64,000 nt of DNA from Alphaproteobacteria bacterium (lineage in GTDB: Bacteria > Pseudomonadota > Alphaproteobacteria > Reyranellales > Reyranellaceae): the NCBI GenBank assembly GCA_017307275.1, contig JAFKFK010000031.1, forward strand, positions 44,319 through 108,318. The letters are read 5' to 3'. Position 1 is the stretch's first letter; each line of letters opens with the position of its first letter. The translations under genes were made by a program, and so were the position numbers. A model generated the notes under the pieces. The model did not search any database and had not been told where the DNA came from. It was given only the letters and a program-made list of their open reading frames with translations. Below are positions 1-6,801 of this stretch, in pieces.

Positions 1-15
1 GCGCCAGTAGCACTG

Positions 16-29
16 GCGTGCGTGCGTGC
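16..29. repeat. GCGT tetranucleotide tract (3.5 units)
   Basis: Three and a half tandem GCGT units lie at the start of the lipoprotein reading frame. One unit fewer would fuse the upstream frame (A-P-V-A-L-A-C) to V-L-A-A-C-A-G and make a normal-looking lipoprotein signal. Such tracts are prone to slippage; whether this one varies is unknown. Confidence 0.5.
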
Positions 30-589
30 TTGCTGCGTGCGCGGGACGCAAGCCGGATCCGGTTGCCGTTGTACAGGCGCAGGATCGATATATGGACTGC
101 GCGGCCATCAGCGCCGAAGTCCAAGCAAACAACAAACGAATTTCTGAGCTGGGTTCTGAAGAAGGGGGCAAGGTCGCCCAAAACGTCATTGTCGGGGCTG
201 CCGGGCTTTTTATTCCTATCCTGTGGTTCGGAATGGATTTTCAGAACGCCGCGGGCAAGGAAGTGACGGCGCTGCAATCTCGCCAACAATACTTAGCGAC
301 TCTTGCAGAGCAGAGGTGCGGTGCCGTTACGCCGCTTCCCATCCAAAATGTTCCTTCACCGACAGCGAGCACCGCAGCTCCAGTTCCTCAGCCCGCCGCG
401 CAACCCGCAACGATACCGGCCGCTGCACCTCAAGCGCCCAGGCCGGTCGAAGCGCCTGTACCAGTGGTGCCAGCATCCGTGACTGTATCGCCGCCACCGG
501 CTGATGAACTGGAGTGCGTTCAGTCGGATGGGTCACGGCTACGCCTGATGGCGAAGAGCTGTCCGCCAGGAACGACGCTGCCGCAGTAA
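26..589 (+). CDS. Probable lipoprotein, 5' end out of frame or broken
   Basis: No named family is recognised. The reading frame opens at GTG 26 directly on a lipobox-like LAAC-AG, leaving only about three residues for a signal peptide; an in-frame stop lies at 8-10. A membrane-type hydrophobic stretch follows around residues 52-70 (VIVGAAGLFIPILWFG). The C-terminal half is rich in Pro and Ala, as in envelope linkers, and ends with a small Cys pair region (ELECVQSDGSRLRL...CPPG). A GCGT repeat at 16-29 sits where the signal peptide should be encoded, and removing one unit would join it to an upstream hydrophobic frame. The gene is therefore phase-shifted, frameshifted or cut by the window edge. 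Confidence 0.5.
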   Translation: MLAACAGRKPDPVAVVQAQDRYMDCAAISAEVQANNKRISELGSEEGGKVAQNVIVGAAGLFIPILWFGMDFQNAAGKEVTALQSRQQYLATLAEQRCGAVTPLPIQNVPSPTASTAAPVPQPAAQPATIPAAAPQAPRPVEAPVPVVPASVTVSPPPADELECVQSDGSRLRLMAKSCPPGTTLPQ

Positions 590-623
590 GCGGAGCGGGA
601 CCAAGCGCGCCTTGTTTGCCTGC

Positions 624-650
624 GGATGCCATTGCCGAGGGATGGCATCC
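624..650. terminator. Hairpin between convergent genes
   Basis: A perfect 9-bp inverted repeat (GGATGCCAT at 624-632, ATGGCATCC at 642-650) with a 9-nt loop lies between the stop of the lipoprotein gene (589) and the stop of the oppositely oriented coiled-coil gene (665). Neither side has a clear U-tract, so it may act as a weak two-way terminator or 3' end stabiliser. Confidence 0.5.
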
Positions 651-664
651 TCTCCCATCGGGGA

Positions 665-946
665 TTAGCGCTTCGACGGGCTGGAGCGAGGCGCCGGTTT
701 GGCTGCTCCTCCCTTCTCCAGGCGTTCGAGGCGCTGGCCGAGGCTGGTCTGCATTTTCTCCATTTGCTGTTGAAGTTGCCGGTCTTGGACCTTGAGCTGC
801 TCAAGCTGCGCCGAGAGGTTTGCGGCCGTGCGCTGAAGCTCGCTGAGCCTACTCTCGAGATAGGTCGTCCTGCCGCCGGACTGCGCTTCGGCAGGCGCGG
901 GTAGCAACAAGACAGAACAAACGATCATGCGGGGAAGAATCGCCAA
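665..946 (-). CDS. Small secreted coiled-coil protein
   Basis: The predicted product is 93 residues from TTG 946, or 87 from ATG 928. An N-terminal hydrophobic stretch ending in PAPAEAQ looks like a Sec signal peptide. The rest is a heptad-type coiled coil (residues about 30-78, many Leu, Gln and Glu: LSELQRTAANLSAQLEQLK) followed by a basic Pro/Ser/Lys tail. No enzyme motif is visible. It resembles small periplasmic coiled-coil proteins of the SlyX/YbgF-N-terminal kind, but I cannot assign a family. The start is uncertain because neither candidate has a well-spaced ribosome binding site. Confidence 0.5.
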   Translation of the reverse strand: MAILPRMIVCSVLLLPAPAEAQSGGRTTYLESRLSELQRTAANLSAQLEQLKVQDRQLQQQMEKMQTSLGQRLERLEKGGAAKPAPRSSPSKR

Positions 947-1270
947 CTCCGGGCTGCACGTTGAAGCGGCGAGGATGGATCGGTCTGGAGGAGGTTACAA
1001 TCCCGGCCAGTCTTGAGGCCGCCCGCTACGGCCCCTATTCGCGGCGCCCACGATGATCGGGTTCGTGATGACTCTGGCAAAGGTGACCTCGCGCAGCCGA
1101 TCGTCACGAGGGTCCGAAAAGCAAAAGCAAAGATCGACTCGGTTGGAAACCGTGTCCGCCGCTCCATAAGGCCGGGCGGCAGGCACCATGGCCCGACCGT
1201 CTCGCTGCAATTGATTGCACCTCAATCGCCCGTGGGGCTTACCGCCGGGGTCCGGTGCGGCCCATAACGA
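947..1270. other. Gap with no recognisable gene
   Basis: About 320 bases between the coiled-coil gene and the tRNA terminator. Several short open frames exist on both strands, but none has a recognisable product, a good ribosome binding site or a signal peptide. I see no RNA gene or repeat in it. Confidence 0.5.
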
Positions 1271-1304
1271 ACAAGGGGTCAGCCCTTTCGAGCTAACCCC
1301 TTGT
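1271..1304 (-). terminator. Terminator hairpin after tRNA-Ala
   Basis: A 9-bp inverted repeat (ACAAGGGGT at 1271-1279 with ACCCCTTGT at 1296-1304, plus an inner AGC/GCT) lies five bases beyond the CCA end of the tRNA on the minus strand. The following bases are moderately T-rich. It fits a tRNA transcript terminator or processing hairpin. Confidence 0.6.
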
Positions 1305-1309
1305 CTATT

Positions 1310-1385
<76 letters not shown>

Positions 1386-1408
1386 GAAAATCGTGCTGGC
1401 GGGCGCGA

Positions 1409-1437
1409 GGTATAATTCCTGCTTCGCTGGCTGGCAA
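1409..1437 (-). promoter_or_regulatory. Promoter of tRNA-Ala
   Basis: On the minus strand, TTGCCA (1432-1437) is followed after exactly 17 bases by TATACC (1409-1414). Transcription would start near 1402, about 17 bases before the mature tRNA. Position and spacing fit a housekeeping-sigma promoter for the tRNA. Confidence 0.55.
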
Positions 1438-1457
1438 CAGCCTCCAGCAACCAGTTG

Positions 1458-1820
1458 TTAGCGATCACCCTCGCCCTTGTCGTCCTCGACTTCGACCTCG
1501 ACTTCGATGTCGTCGGTCTCATCGTCCAGATCGTCCGCCTCCAACGCGTCGTCGGCGTCATCGGGCAAATCGTCACCGTCCAGATCGTCGCCCTTCTTCT
1601 TGGCGGCAGCCTTGGCAGCGGCGGCAGCGGCGGCGGCACTGGCAGCAGCGGCTGCTGCGGTCGCGGCGGCAGAACCACGGCCACGGCGGACCTTCACGAA
1701 GTCTTCGCGATCATGCTCACGTCCGCACTTGGGACATTTGATCGGACTCTTGTTCAGGTCGTAGAAGCGCGCTGCACAGCTCTGGCAGGTGCGTTTCGTG
1801 CCCCAGCTCGCTTTGACCAC
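1458..1820 (-). CDS. FYDLN-acid family (TIGR02300) zinc-ribbon protein
   Basis: A 120-residue protein of a family confined largely to alphaproteobacteria and often located beside aroA, as here. The N-terminus has a zinc-ribbon pattern, CQSC at residues 12-15 and CPKC at 29-32, around the family hallmark FYDLNKSPIKC. The middle is an almost pure Ala tract and the C-terminus is strongly acidic (runs of Asp and Glu), giving the family its name. The biochemical role is unknown; a nucleic-acid or protein-binding role is only a guess from the zinc ribbon. GTG 1820 is supported by AGGAG at 1828-1832, 7 bases upstream. It is divergent from aroA. Confidence 0.9.
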   Translation of the reverse strand: MVKASWGTKRTCQSCAARFYDLNKSPIKCPKCGREHDREDFVKVRRGRGSAAATAAAAAASAAAAAAAAKAAAKKKGDDLDGDDLPDDADDALEADDLDDETDDIEVEVEVEDDKGEGDR

Positions 1821-1845
1821 GCGAAATCTCCTGAAATGCGCTCGG

Positions 1846-1857
1846 ATTCGGCCGAAT
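1846..1857. promoter_or_regulatory. 12-bp perfect palindrome in a divergent promoter region
   Basis: ATTCGGCCGAAT is perfectly self-complementary and lies in the 60-bp space between the divergent FYDLN and aroA starts. It could be an operator shared by both genes. No binding protein is known to me for this sequence. Confidence 0.35.
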
Positions 1858-1880
1858 GACCGCGAGGGAGGGCGTATGTC

Positions 1881-3326
1881 ATGCGTCTTTCACCCTGTCA
1901 AAACCAAATTCCTCCATGCTACGAGGGCGCCGCGCCGCATCTTCGCCGTCTGACCCTTCTTCATGTCGCCCGGGAGTCCGCCCTGTCTGCCCACGCTTCT
2001 CCCGCCAAGCTGATCGCCCATCCCGTCTCGCGGCTGCAGGGCCGTGTCCGGGCGCCCGGCGACAAGTCGGTTTCGCACCGTTCCTTGATGTTCGGCGCGC
2101 TCGCGCTGGGCGAAACCAAGATTACCGGCCTGCTTGAGGGCGAAGATGTGCTCGCGACGGCCGCCGCGCTGCGGGCGATGGGTGCACAGGTCGAGCACGA
2201 AGGTGCCGGCGCCTGGCGGGTCCGCGGCTTCGGCGTGGGGGGCGGCCGTGAACCCGACAATGTTCTCGACCTCGGCAATTCCGGCACCTCGGCGCGCCTG
2301 CTCTCGGGCATCCTGGCGAGCCATCGCTTCACCAGCTTCATGACCGGCGACGGTTCGCTCCGGCGCCGGCCGATGCAGCGGGTCATCGAGCCCCTGTCGC
2401 GCATGGGCGCGCGGTTCGAGGCCCGTGAGGGCGGTCGCATGCCGCTGGCCGTGATCGGCACCGACGAAATGGTCCCCATCGAATACCGCTTGCCGGTCGC
2501 GTCGGCACAGGTGAAGAGCGCCATCTTGCTGGCCGGCCTCAACACTGCGGGCGAAACCACCGTGATCGAGCCCGAGGCGACGCGCGACCATACCGAGCGC
2601 ATGTTGCGCCACTTCGGGGCCGAAGTCCGCGTGGTGCCGGCCGAGGGTGGTGGTAAGCGCATCACCGTCGTGGGCTGGCCCGAACTGAAGGCGCGCGACA
2701 TCGTCGTGCCAGGTGATCCGTCGTCGGCAGCTTTTGCCGTCGTAGCCGCGGCGATCCGGCCGGGCAGCGACGTGACGGTCGAAAATGTCGGGCTGAACCC
2801 ACTGCGCGCTGGGCTCTATGAGACCTTGCGGGACATGGGCGCGGACATCGAGTTCCAGAACCGGCGCGAGATCGGCGGCGAGCCGGTGGCGGACCTGCGC
2901 GTGCGCGGCGGTGAATTGAAGGGTGTCGAGGTCCCGCCGGAGCGGGCGCCGTCGATGATCGACGAATATCCGATCCTGGCCGTCGCGGCGTCCTGCGCCA
3001 AGGGTATGACCCGCATGCTGGGCCTCGCCGAGCTGCGCGCCAAGGAAAGCGACCGGCTGGCCAGTGTCGCAGCCGGCCTCGCCGCGAACGGCGTTCGCCA
3101 CGAGATGGGCGCCGATAATCTGATCGTACACGGCACGGGCGCGCCTCCGCAGGGCGGCGGGCTGGTGGTCACGCATCTCGACCATCGCATCGCTATGTCG
3201 TTCCTGGTTTTGGGGCTGGCCAGCCGCGAACCGGTGGCCGTCGACGACGGTTCACCGATCGACACCAGTTTTCCGGGCTTTTCCCGGCTGATGAACGAAC
3301 TCGGCGGCCGGATAGAGGCGGCGTGA
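1881..3326 (+). CDS. aroA: 3-phosphoshikimate 1-carboxyvinyltransferase (EPSP synthase)
   Basis: AroA condenses shikimate-3-phosphate with phosphoenolpyruvate in the shikimate pathway to aromatic amino acids. The 481-residue product carries the N-terminal substrate motif GDKSVSHR (about residues 60-67), the LGNSGTSARLL signature and the C-terminal KESDR motif (about 388-392). The LGNSGT form and overall sequence resemble alphaproteobacterial class II-type enzymes. ATG 1881 is chosen because GGAGGG at 1867-1872 sits 8 bases upstream; this gives about 50 residues before the conserved core, somewhat longer than usual, and no later ATG, GTG or TTG start codon is available in that stretch. It overlaps cmk by 4 bases (GTGA), implying coupled translation. 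Confidence 0.96.
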   Translation: MRLSPCQNQIPPCYEGAAPHLRRLTLLHVARESALSAHASPAKLIAHPVSRLQGRVRAPGDKSVSHRSLMFGALALGETKITGLLEGEDVLATAAALRAMGAQVEHEGAGAWRVRGFGVGGGREPDNVLDLGNSGTSARLLSGILASHRFTSFMTGDGSLRRRPMQRVIEPLSRMGARFEAREGGRMPLAVIGTDEMVPIEYRLPVASAQVKSAILLAGLNTAGETTVIEPEATRDHTERMLRHFGAEVRVVPAEGGGKRITVVGWPELKARDIVVPGDPSSAAFAVVAAAIRPGSDVTVENVGLNPLRAGLYETLRDMGADIEFQNRREIGGEPVADLRVRGGELKGVEVPPERAPSMIDEYPILAVAASCAKGMTRMLGLAELRAKESDRLASVAAGLAANGVRHEMGADNLIVHGTGAPPQGGGLVVTHLDHRIAMSFLVLGLASREPVAVDDGSPIDTSFPGFSRLMNELGGRIEAA

Positions 3327-3955
3327 GCGGACGCCTCGTTATCGCCATCGACGGGCCGTCGGCCGCGGGCAAGGGCACCCTGGCCAAACGGCTCGCGGCA
3401 CATTTCGGCTTGCCGCACCTCGACACCGGGCTTCTTTACCGGGCGGTGGGCGTCAAAGCCGACCGCCTCGGCCAGCCCCCGGAAGAGGTAGCGGCTGGAT
3501 TGCAGCCTGCGGACCTCCTGGGGCCCGATTTGCGTACCGATGTGGCCGGACAGTTGGCCTCGAAGGTGGCCGTCCTGACTCAGGTCAGGGACAACCTCTT
3601 GAATTTCCAGAAAAAATTCGCATCTCAGGAATCCGGCGCCGTGCTCGATGGGCGCGACGTCGGCACCGTTATTTGCCCCGACGCACCCGTGAAATTATTC
3701 GTCACGGCCAGCGCCGATGCCCGGGCAGATCGGCGGTACCAGGAGTTGCGCGGTCGAGGGGTCGACACTATAAAACCGCGCGTTCTTGCCGAGATGGCGG
3801 AGCGGGACCGTCGCGACAGCGAACGGGCGGCAGCACCTTTGATAGCCGCACCCGATGCTTTCCTTCTCGATACCAGCGACATGGATGCCGATGCGGCCTT
3901 CGCCGCGGCTTTGGCGTTCATAGCGCGCAAGGGCTTTCGATCTTCCGGGCCGTAA
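3323..3955 (+). CDS. cmk: Cytidylate kinase
   Basis: Phosphorylates CMP and dCMP with ATP in pyrimidine nucleotide salvage and mRNA turnover. The 210-residue protein opens with the P-loop GPSAAGKGT (residues 11-19) followed by the LDTGLLYRA substrate-binding segment, and has the later GRDVGTVICPDA motif and an Arg-rich lid (RADRRYQELRGRG). Length and motifs are normal for bacterial Cmk. The GTG start overlaps the aroA stop. The aroA-cmk-rpsA order is typical of alphaproteobacteria. Confidence 0.96.
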   Translation: MSGRLVIAIDGPSAAGKGTLAKRLAAHFGLPHLDTGLLYRAVGVKADRLGQPPEEVAAGLQPADLLGPDLRTDVAGQLASKVAVLTQVRDNLLNFQKKFASQESGAVLDGRDVGTVICPDAPVKLFVTASADARADRRYQELRGRGVDTIKPRVLAEMAERDRRDSERAAAPLIAAPDAFLLDTSDMDADAAFAAALAFIARKGFRSSGP

Positions 3956-3962
3956 ATCGCCG

Positions 3963-4045
3963 CCGGCGGATCGAAGACTTCCAGCGGCGATTGCGCGGGA
4001 CGAGTCGTCCTCGCGTCGGTGTTTCAAAGGCAGTGGATCCGCCGG
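3963..4045 (+). promoter_or_regulatory. Structured region upstream of rpsA (possible leader)
   Basis: In the 150-bp gap between cmk and rpsA a 10-bp inverted repeat (CCGGCGGATC at 3963-3972, GATCCGCCGG at 4036-4045) encloses a second hairpin (GGACG at 3998-4002, CGTCC at 4006-4010). This nested fold ends about 60 bases before the rpsA start. It could be a 5' untranslated structure for autogenous control by S1, or simply a cmk 3' end structure. Confidence 0.4.
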
Positions 4046-4105
4046 ACTTAACCGGTTGGCCGACGGGCGGCAGCGTTTCGCCCGGGATCGATGAAGGAGA
4101 GTTGA

Positions 4106-5830
4106 ATGGCTAAGGGCAGCGCCCTGCGTAAACCCGCGAACGACACCGCCAGCGCGGAGTTCGCAGCACTTCTCGAAGAATCGCTGGGCGGTTCTCCGAG
4201 CTTCGAAGGCACGGTCGTCAAAGGCCGCGTCATTCGCATTGCCAATGATTTCGTCGTGGTGGATGTCGGCCTCAAGTCCGAAGGTCGCGTTGCACTGCGT
4301 GAGTTCTCCAACGGTGGCGCCGCCCCCGAAGTGAAGGAAGGCGACACGGTCGACATCTTCGTCGATCGCATGGAGAACAAGGACGGCGAAGCCGTTCTCT
4401 CGCGCGACAAGGCTCGCCGCGAGGAAGCTTGGACGATCCTCGAGAAGGCTTTCACCGATCAGGACCGTGTCATGGGCACGATCTTCGGCCGCGTGAAGGG
4501 TGGCTTCACGGTCGACCTGTCGGGCGCCGTGGCCTTCCTGCCGGGCAGCCAGGTCGACGTCCGCCCGGTGCGTGATGTCGGCCCGCTGATGGGTCAGGCC
4601 CAGCAGTTCGCCATCCTCAAGATGGACCGCCGCCGCGGCAACATCGTCGTGTCGCGTCGCGCCGTCATGGAAGAGACCCGCGCCGAGGACCGTACGCGCC
4701 TGATGGGTGCGCTGTCCGAAGGCCAGGTGCTCGACGGCGTCGTCAAGAACATCACCGACTACGGCGCGTTCGTGGATCTGGGTGGCGTCGACGGCCTGCT
4801 GCACGTCACCGACATCGCCTGGAAGCGCATCAACCATCCGTCGGAAGCCCTGACCATCGGCCAGCAGGTCAAGGTGCAGGTCGTCCGCTTCAACCCCGAG
4901 ACGCAGCGTATCTCGCTCGGCATGAAGCAGCTGATGAGCGATCCGTGGGATGGCGCGGGTGCCAAGTACCCGGTCAACCTCAAGCTCAAGGGCCGCGTCA
5001 CCAACATCACCGACTACGGCGCCTTCGTGGAGCTGGAGCCGGGCGTCGAGGGTCTGGTCCACGTCTCCGAGATGAGCTGGACCAAGAAGAACGTGCACCC
5101 GGGCAAGATCGTTTCGACCTCGCAGGAAGTCGAAGTGATGGTGCTGGACGTCGACATGTCCAAGCGCCGCATCTCGCTCGGCCTCAAGCAGTGCATGGCC
5201 AACCCGTGGGAGAGCTTCGCCGACCAGTTCCCGTCGGGCACCGAGCTCGAGGGCGAAGTCCGCAACATCACCGAGTTCGGCCTGTTCGTGGGCCTGCCCG
5301 GCGACATCGACGGCATGGTCCATCTCAGCGACCTGAGCTGGGACAAGGCCGGCGACGAGGCGATCCGCGACTACAAGAAGGGCGACCAGGTCAAGGTCAA
5401 GGTCCTCGACGTCGACATGGACAAGGAGCGCATCTCGCTCGGCATCAAGCAGCTCGCCAACGATCCGTTCGAGAAGGTGGGTTCGGTCGCCAAGAAGGGT
5501 GACGTCGTCACCGTCATCGTGGCCGGCATCCAGGACAACGGCATCGACGTCACGGTGCAGGACGGCATCCCGGGCTTCATCCGCAAGTCGGAGCTCAGCC
5601 GCGACCGTTCCGAGCAGCGCCCCGACCGCTACGCGATCGGCGACAAGCTCGACGCCAAGATCACCAACATCGACAAGGCCTCGCGCCGCGTCGTGCTGTC
5701 GGTCAAGGCGCGCGAACTGGACGAAGAGAAGAAGGCGATGGCCGATTTCGGCTCGTCCGATTCGGGCGCCAGCCTGGGCGACATCCTGGGCGCGGCCCTC
5801 AAGAAGAAGGCCGAGGACGACGGCAAGTAG
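4106..5830 (+). CDS. rpsA: 30S ribosomal protein S1
   Basis: S1 binds mRNA and brings it to the small ribosomal subunit. The 574-residue product contains six S1 (OB-fold) RNA-binding domains, starting near residues 33, 120, 205, 290, 377 and 463. The central repeats show the classic NITDYGAFVDLG...GLLHVTDI and NITDYGAFVELEPGVEGLVHVSEM signatures, and the C-terminus is Lys-rich. Length matches alphaproteobacterial S1. The start is fixed by GGAGAG at 4096-4101, just upstream of ATG 4106. It is followed by a clear intrinsic terminator. Confidence 0.98.
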   Translation: MAKGSALRKPANDTASAEFAALLEESLGGSPSFEGTVVKGRVIRIANDFVVVDVGLKSEGRVALREFSNGGAAPEVKEGDTVDIFVDRMENKDGEAVLSRDKARREEAWTILEKAFTDQDRVMGTIFGRVKGGFTVDLSGAVAFLPGSQVDVRPVRDVGPLMGQAQQFAILKMDRRRGNIVVSRRAVMEETRAEDRTRLMGALSEGQVLDGVVKNITDYGAFVDLGGVDGLLHVTDIAWKRINHPSEALTIGQQVKVQVVRFNPETQRISLGMKQLMSDPWDGAGAKYPVNLKLKGRVTNITDYGAFVELEPGVEGLVHVSEMSWTKKNVHPGKIVSTSQEVEVMVLDVDMSKRRISLGLKQCMANPWESFADQFPSGTELEGEVRNITEFGLFVGLPGDIDGMVHLSDLSWDKAGDEAIRDYKKGDQVKVKVLDVDMDKERISLGIKQLANDPFEKVGSVAKKGDVVTVIVAGIQDNGIDVTVQDGIPGFIRKSELSRDRSEQRPDRYAIGDKLDAKITNIDKASRRVVLSVKARELDEEKKAMADFGSSDSGASLGDILGAALKKKAEDDGK

Positions 5831-5854
5831 GCCGTTTTCCCCTAGATTTGAGCG

Positions 5855-5888
5855 AAGGCCGGTCCGCAAGGATCGGCCTTTTCTTTTG
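5855..5888 (+). terminator. Intrinsic terminator of rpsA
   Basis: An 11-bp stem (AAGGCCGGTCC at 5855-5865 with GGATCGGCCTT at 5870-5880, one G-U pair) and a GCAA tetraloop, followed by TTTTCTTTT. It begins 25 bases after the rpsA stop. Confidence 0.92.
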
Positions 5889-5905
5889 CTTTCAAGGACT
5901 TAGGC

Positions 5906-5933
5906 TTGACGAGGCCGTTAATTGTTTTAATAT
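5906..5933 (+). promoter_or_regulatory. Promoter of ihfB
   Basis: TTGACG (5906-5911) and TAATAT (5928-5933) are separated by 16 bases in an AT-rich pocket just after the rpsA terminator and 55 bases before the ihfB start. A 7-bp inverted repeat, TCAAGGA at 5892-5898 and TCCTTGA at 5946-5952, flanks the promoter symmetrically. Confidence 0.65.
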
Positions 5934-5943
5934 CAACGACTTA
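5931..5943 (+). promoter_or_regulatory. IHF consensus site over the ihfB promoter
   Basis: TATCAACGACTTA matches the IHF consensus WATCAANNNNTTR at every defined position and overlaps the ihfB -10 box. It would let the IHF heterodimer repress or shape transcription of its own beta subunit. Negative autoregulation of ihf genes is known in enterobacteria; here it is an inference from the sequence. Confidence 0.55.
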
Positions 5944-5987
5944 AATCCTTGATCTCGGGGTCTCACAGCCTCGCCCATGGAACTGCG

Positions 5988-6335
5988 ATGACCAAGTCCG
6001 AGCTGATTGCCCGCCTGGCGGCCCGGAATCCGCATCTCTACCAAAGGGATGTCGAGCGGATCGTCGCCACGGTTTTCGATGAGATCTCCAAGGCCCTTGC
6101 CTCCGGCCATCGCGTCGAACTGCGCGGCTTCGGTGCGTTCTCTGTGAAGAAACGCGATCCGCGCACGGGCCGCAATCCGCGGACGGGCGAGCAGGTGGCC
6201 GTCGCCTCCAAGCGCGTACCCTACTTCAAGACCGGCAAGGACCTGCGCGATCGCCTGAACAAGGAAGCGGCGCGCGCCGCGGGCCTGTTGCCGGGCGAGG
6301 GCGAGGACGCCAAGCCGGAAAGCGACAAGACGTAG
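5988..6335 (+). CDS. ihfB: Integration host factor subunit beta
   Basis: IhfB pairs with IhfA to bend DNA at specific sites in transcription, replication and recombination. The 115-residue product has the beta-subunit N-terminus MTKSELIARLAARNPHLYQR, the VELRGFGAFSVKKRDPRTGR arm motif and the NPRTGEQVAVASKRVPYFK segment that carries the intercalating Pro. The C-terminus has an acidic/basic tail beyond the conserved fold. ATG 5988 is chosen because homology begins exactly there; an open frame runs further upstream but reads through the promoter. A promoter and a consensus IHF site lie directly upstream. Confidence 0.96.
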   Translation: MTKSELIARLAARNPHLYQRDVERIVATVFDEISKALASGHRVELRGFGAFSVKKRDPRTGRNPRTGEQVAVASKRVPYFKTGKDLRDRLNKEAARAAGLLPGEGEDAKPESDKT

Positions 6336-6381
6336 CGTTCGCTCGCGTCGAGGCGGCGCGGTGTGTCATGCTGGCCGCGTC

Positions 6382-6801
6382 ATGAAGTTCCTGTCCCGCG
6401 CCCTGTTCCTGCTCTTCATCCTGGTTGGCGTGCTGATCGCGGTCAGCAATTCGCAGCCGGTGCAGCTCACCCTGTGGCCACTCCCGCATGTCGTCGTGAT
6501 GCCGGTCTATCTCCTGGTGATCGCGCTGCTGTTGCTGGGGGTGCTGACGGGCCTCAGCATGGGCTGGTGGGCTGCGCGTCATCATCGCCGTCGCGCCCGT
6601 GAGGCAGGCGGCGAGGCGGCGCGTCTGGAGCGGGAACTCGGCCGCTTGCGTACGGCCGAGGCGACCCGCCAGGCCGCGGCGCAGTCTGGCGCCGCTCCCT
6701 CGGGGCCCGCATCGCGCGACCAGAAGGCCATCGAACGTCAGAGCGCTCTGGTCGCCCCGGAGCTGGGATCGCCCGGCACCTCTCGCGGTCCGTTTTCGTG
6801 A
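6382..6801 (+). CDS. LapA-domain inner membrane protein
   Basis: A 139-residue protein with two membrane helices (about residues 3-23 and 41-64) separated by the short periplasmic segment SNSQPVQLTLWPLPHVVVMP, the pattern of the LapA/YciS family (DUF1049). In enterobacteria the family helps assemble lipopolysaccharide. A basic, helical cytoplasmic tail (ARHHRRRAREAGGEAARLERELGRLR) and a low-complexity C-terminus follow. It sits 46 bases after ihfB, the same neighbour as in many proteobacteria, and overlaps the next gene by 4 bases. Confidence 0.85.
   Translation: MKFLSRALFLLFILVGVLIAVSNSQPVQLTLWPLPHVVVMPVYLLVIALLLLGVLTGLSMGWWAARHHRRRAREAGGEAARLERELGRLRTAEATRQAAAQSGAAPSGPASRDQKAIERQSALVAPELGSPGTSRGPFS

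Noticed and set aside
1411..1416. TATAAT on the plus strand
   Set aside because: No -35 partner at a proper distance and no plus-strand gene nearby; it is the complement of the minus-strand tRNA promoter region.
1600..1680. GC-rich triplet repeat-like tract
   Set aside because: It encodes the Ala-rich linker of the FYDLN protein with mixed Ala codons; a coding low-complexity region rather than a true microsatellite.
3695..5869. 724-codon open frame opposite rpsA on the minus strand
   Set aside because: It is the mirror of a perfectly normal rpsA in high-GC DNA, is dominated by Asp, Val, Leu and Arg repeats reflecting S1 codons, and has no recognisable domain or ribosome binding site.
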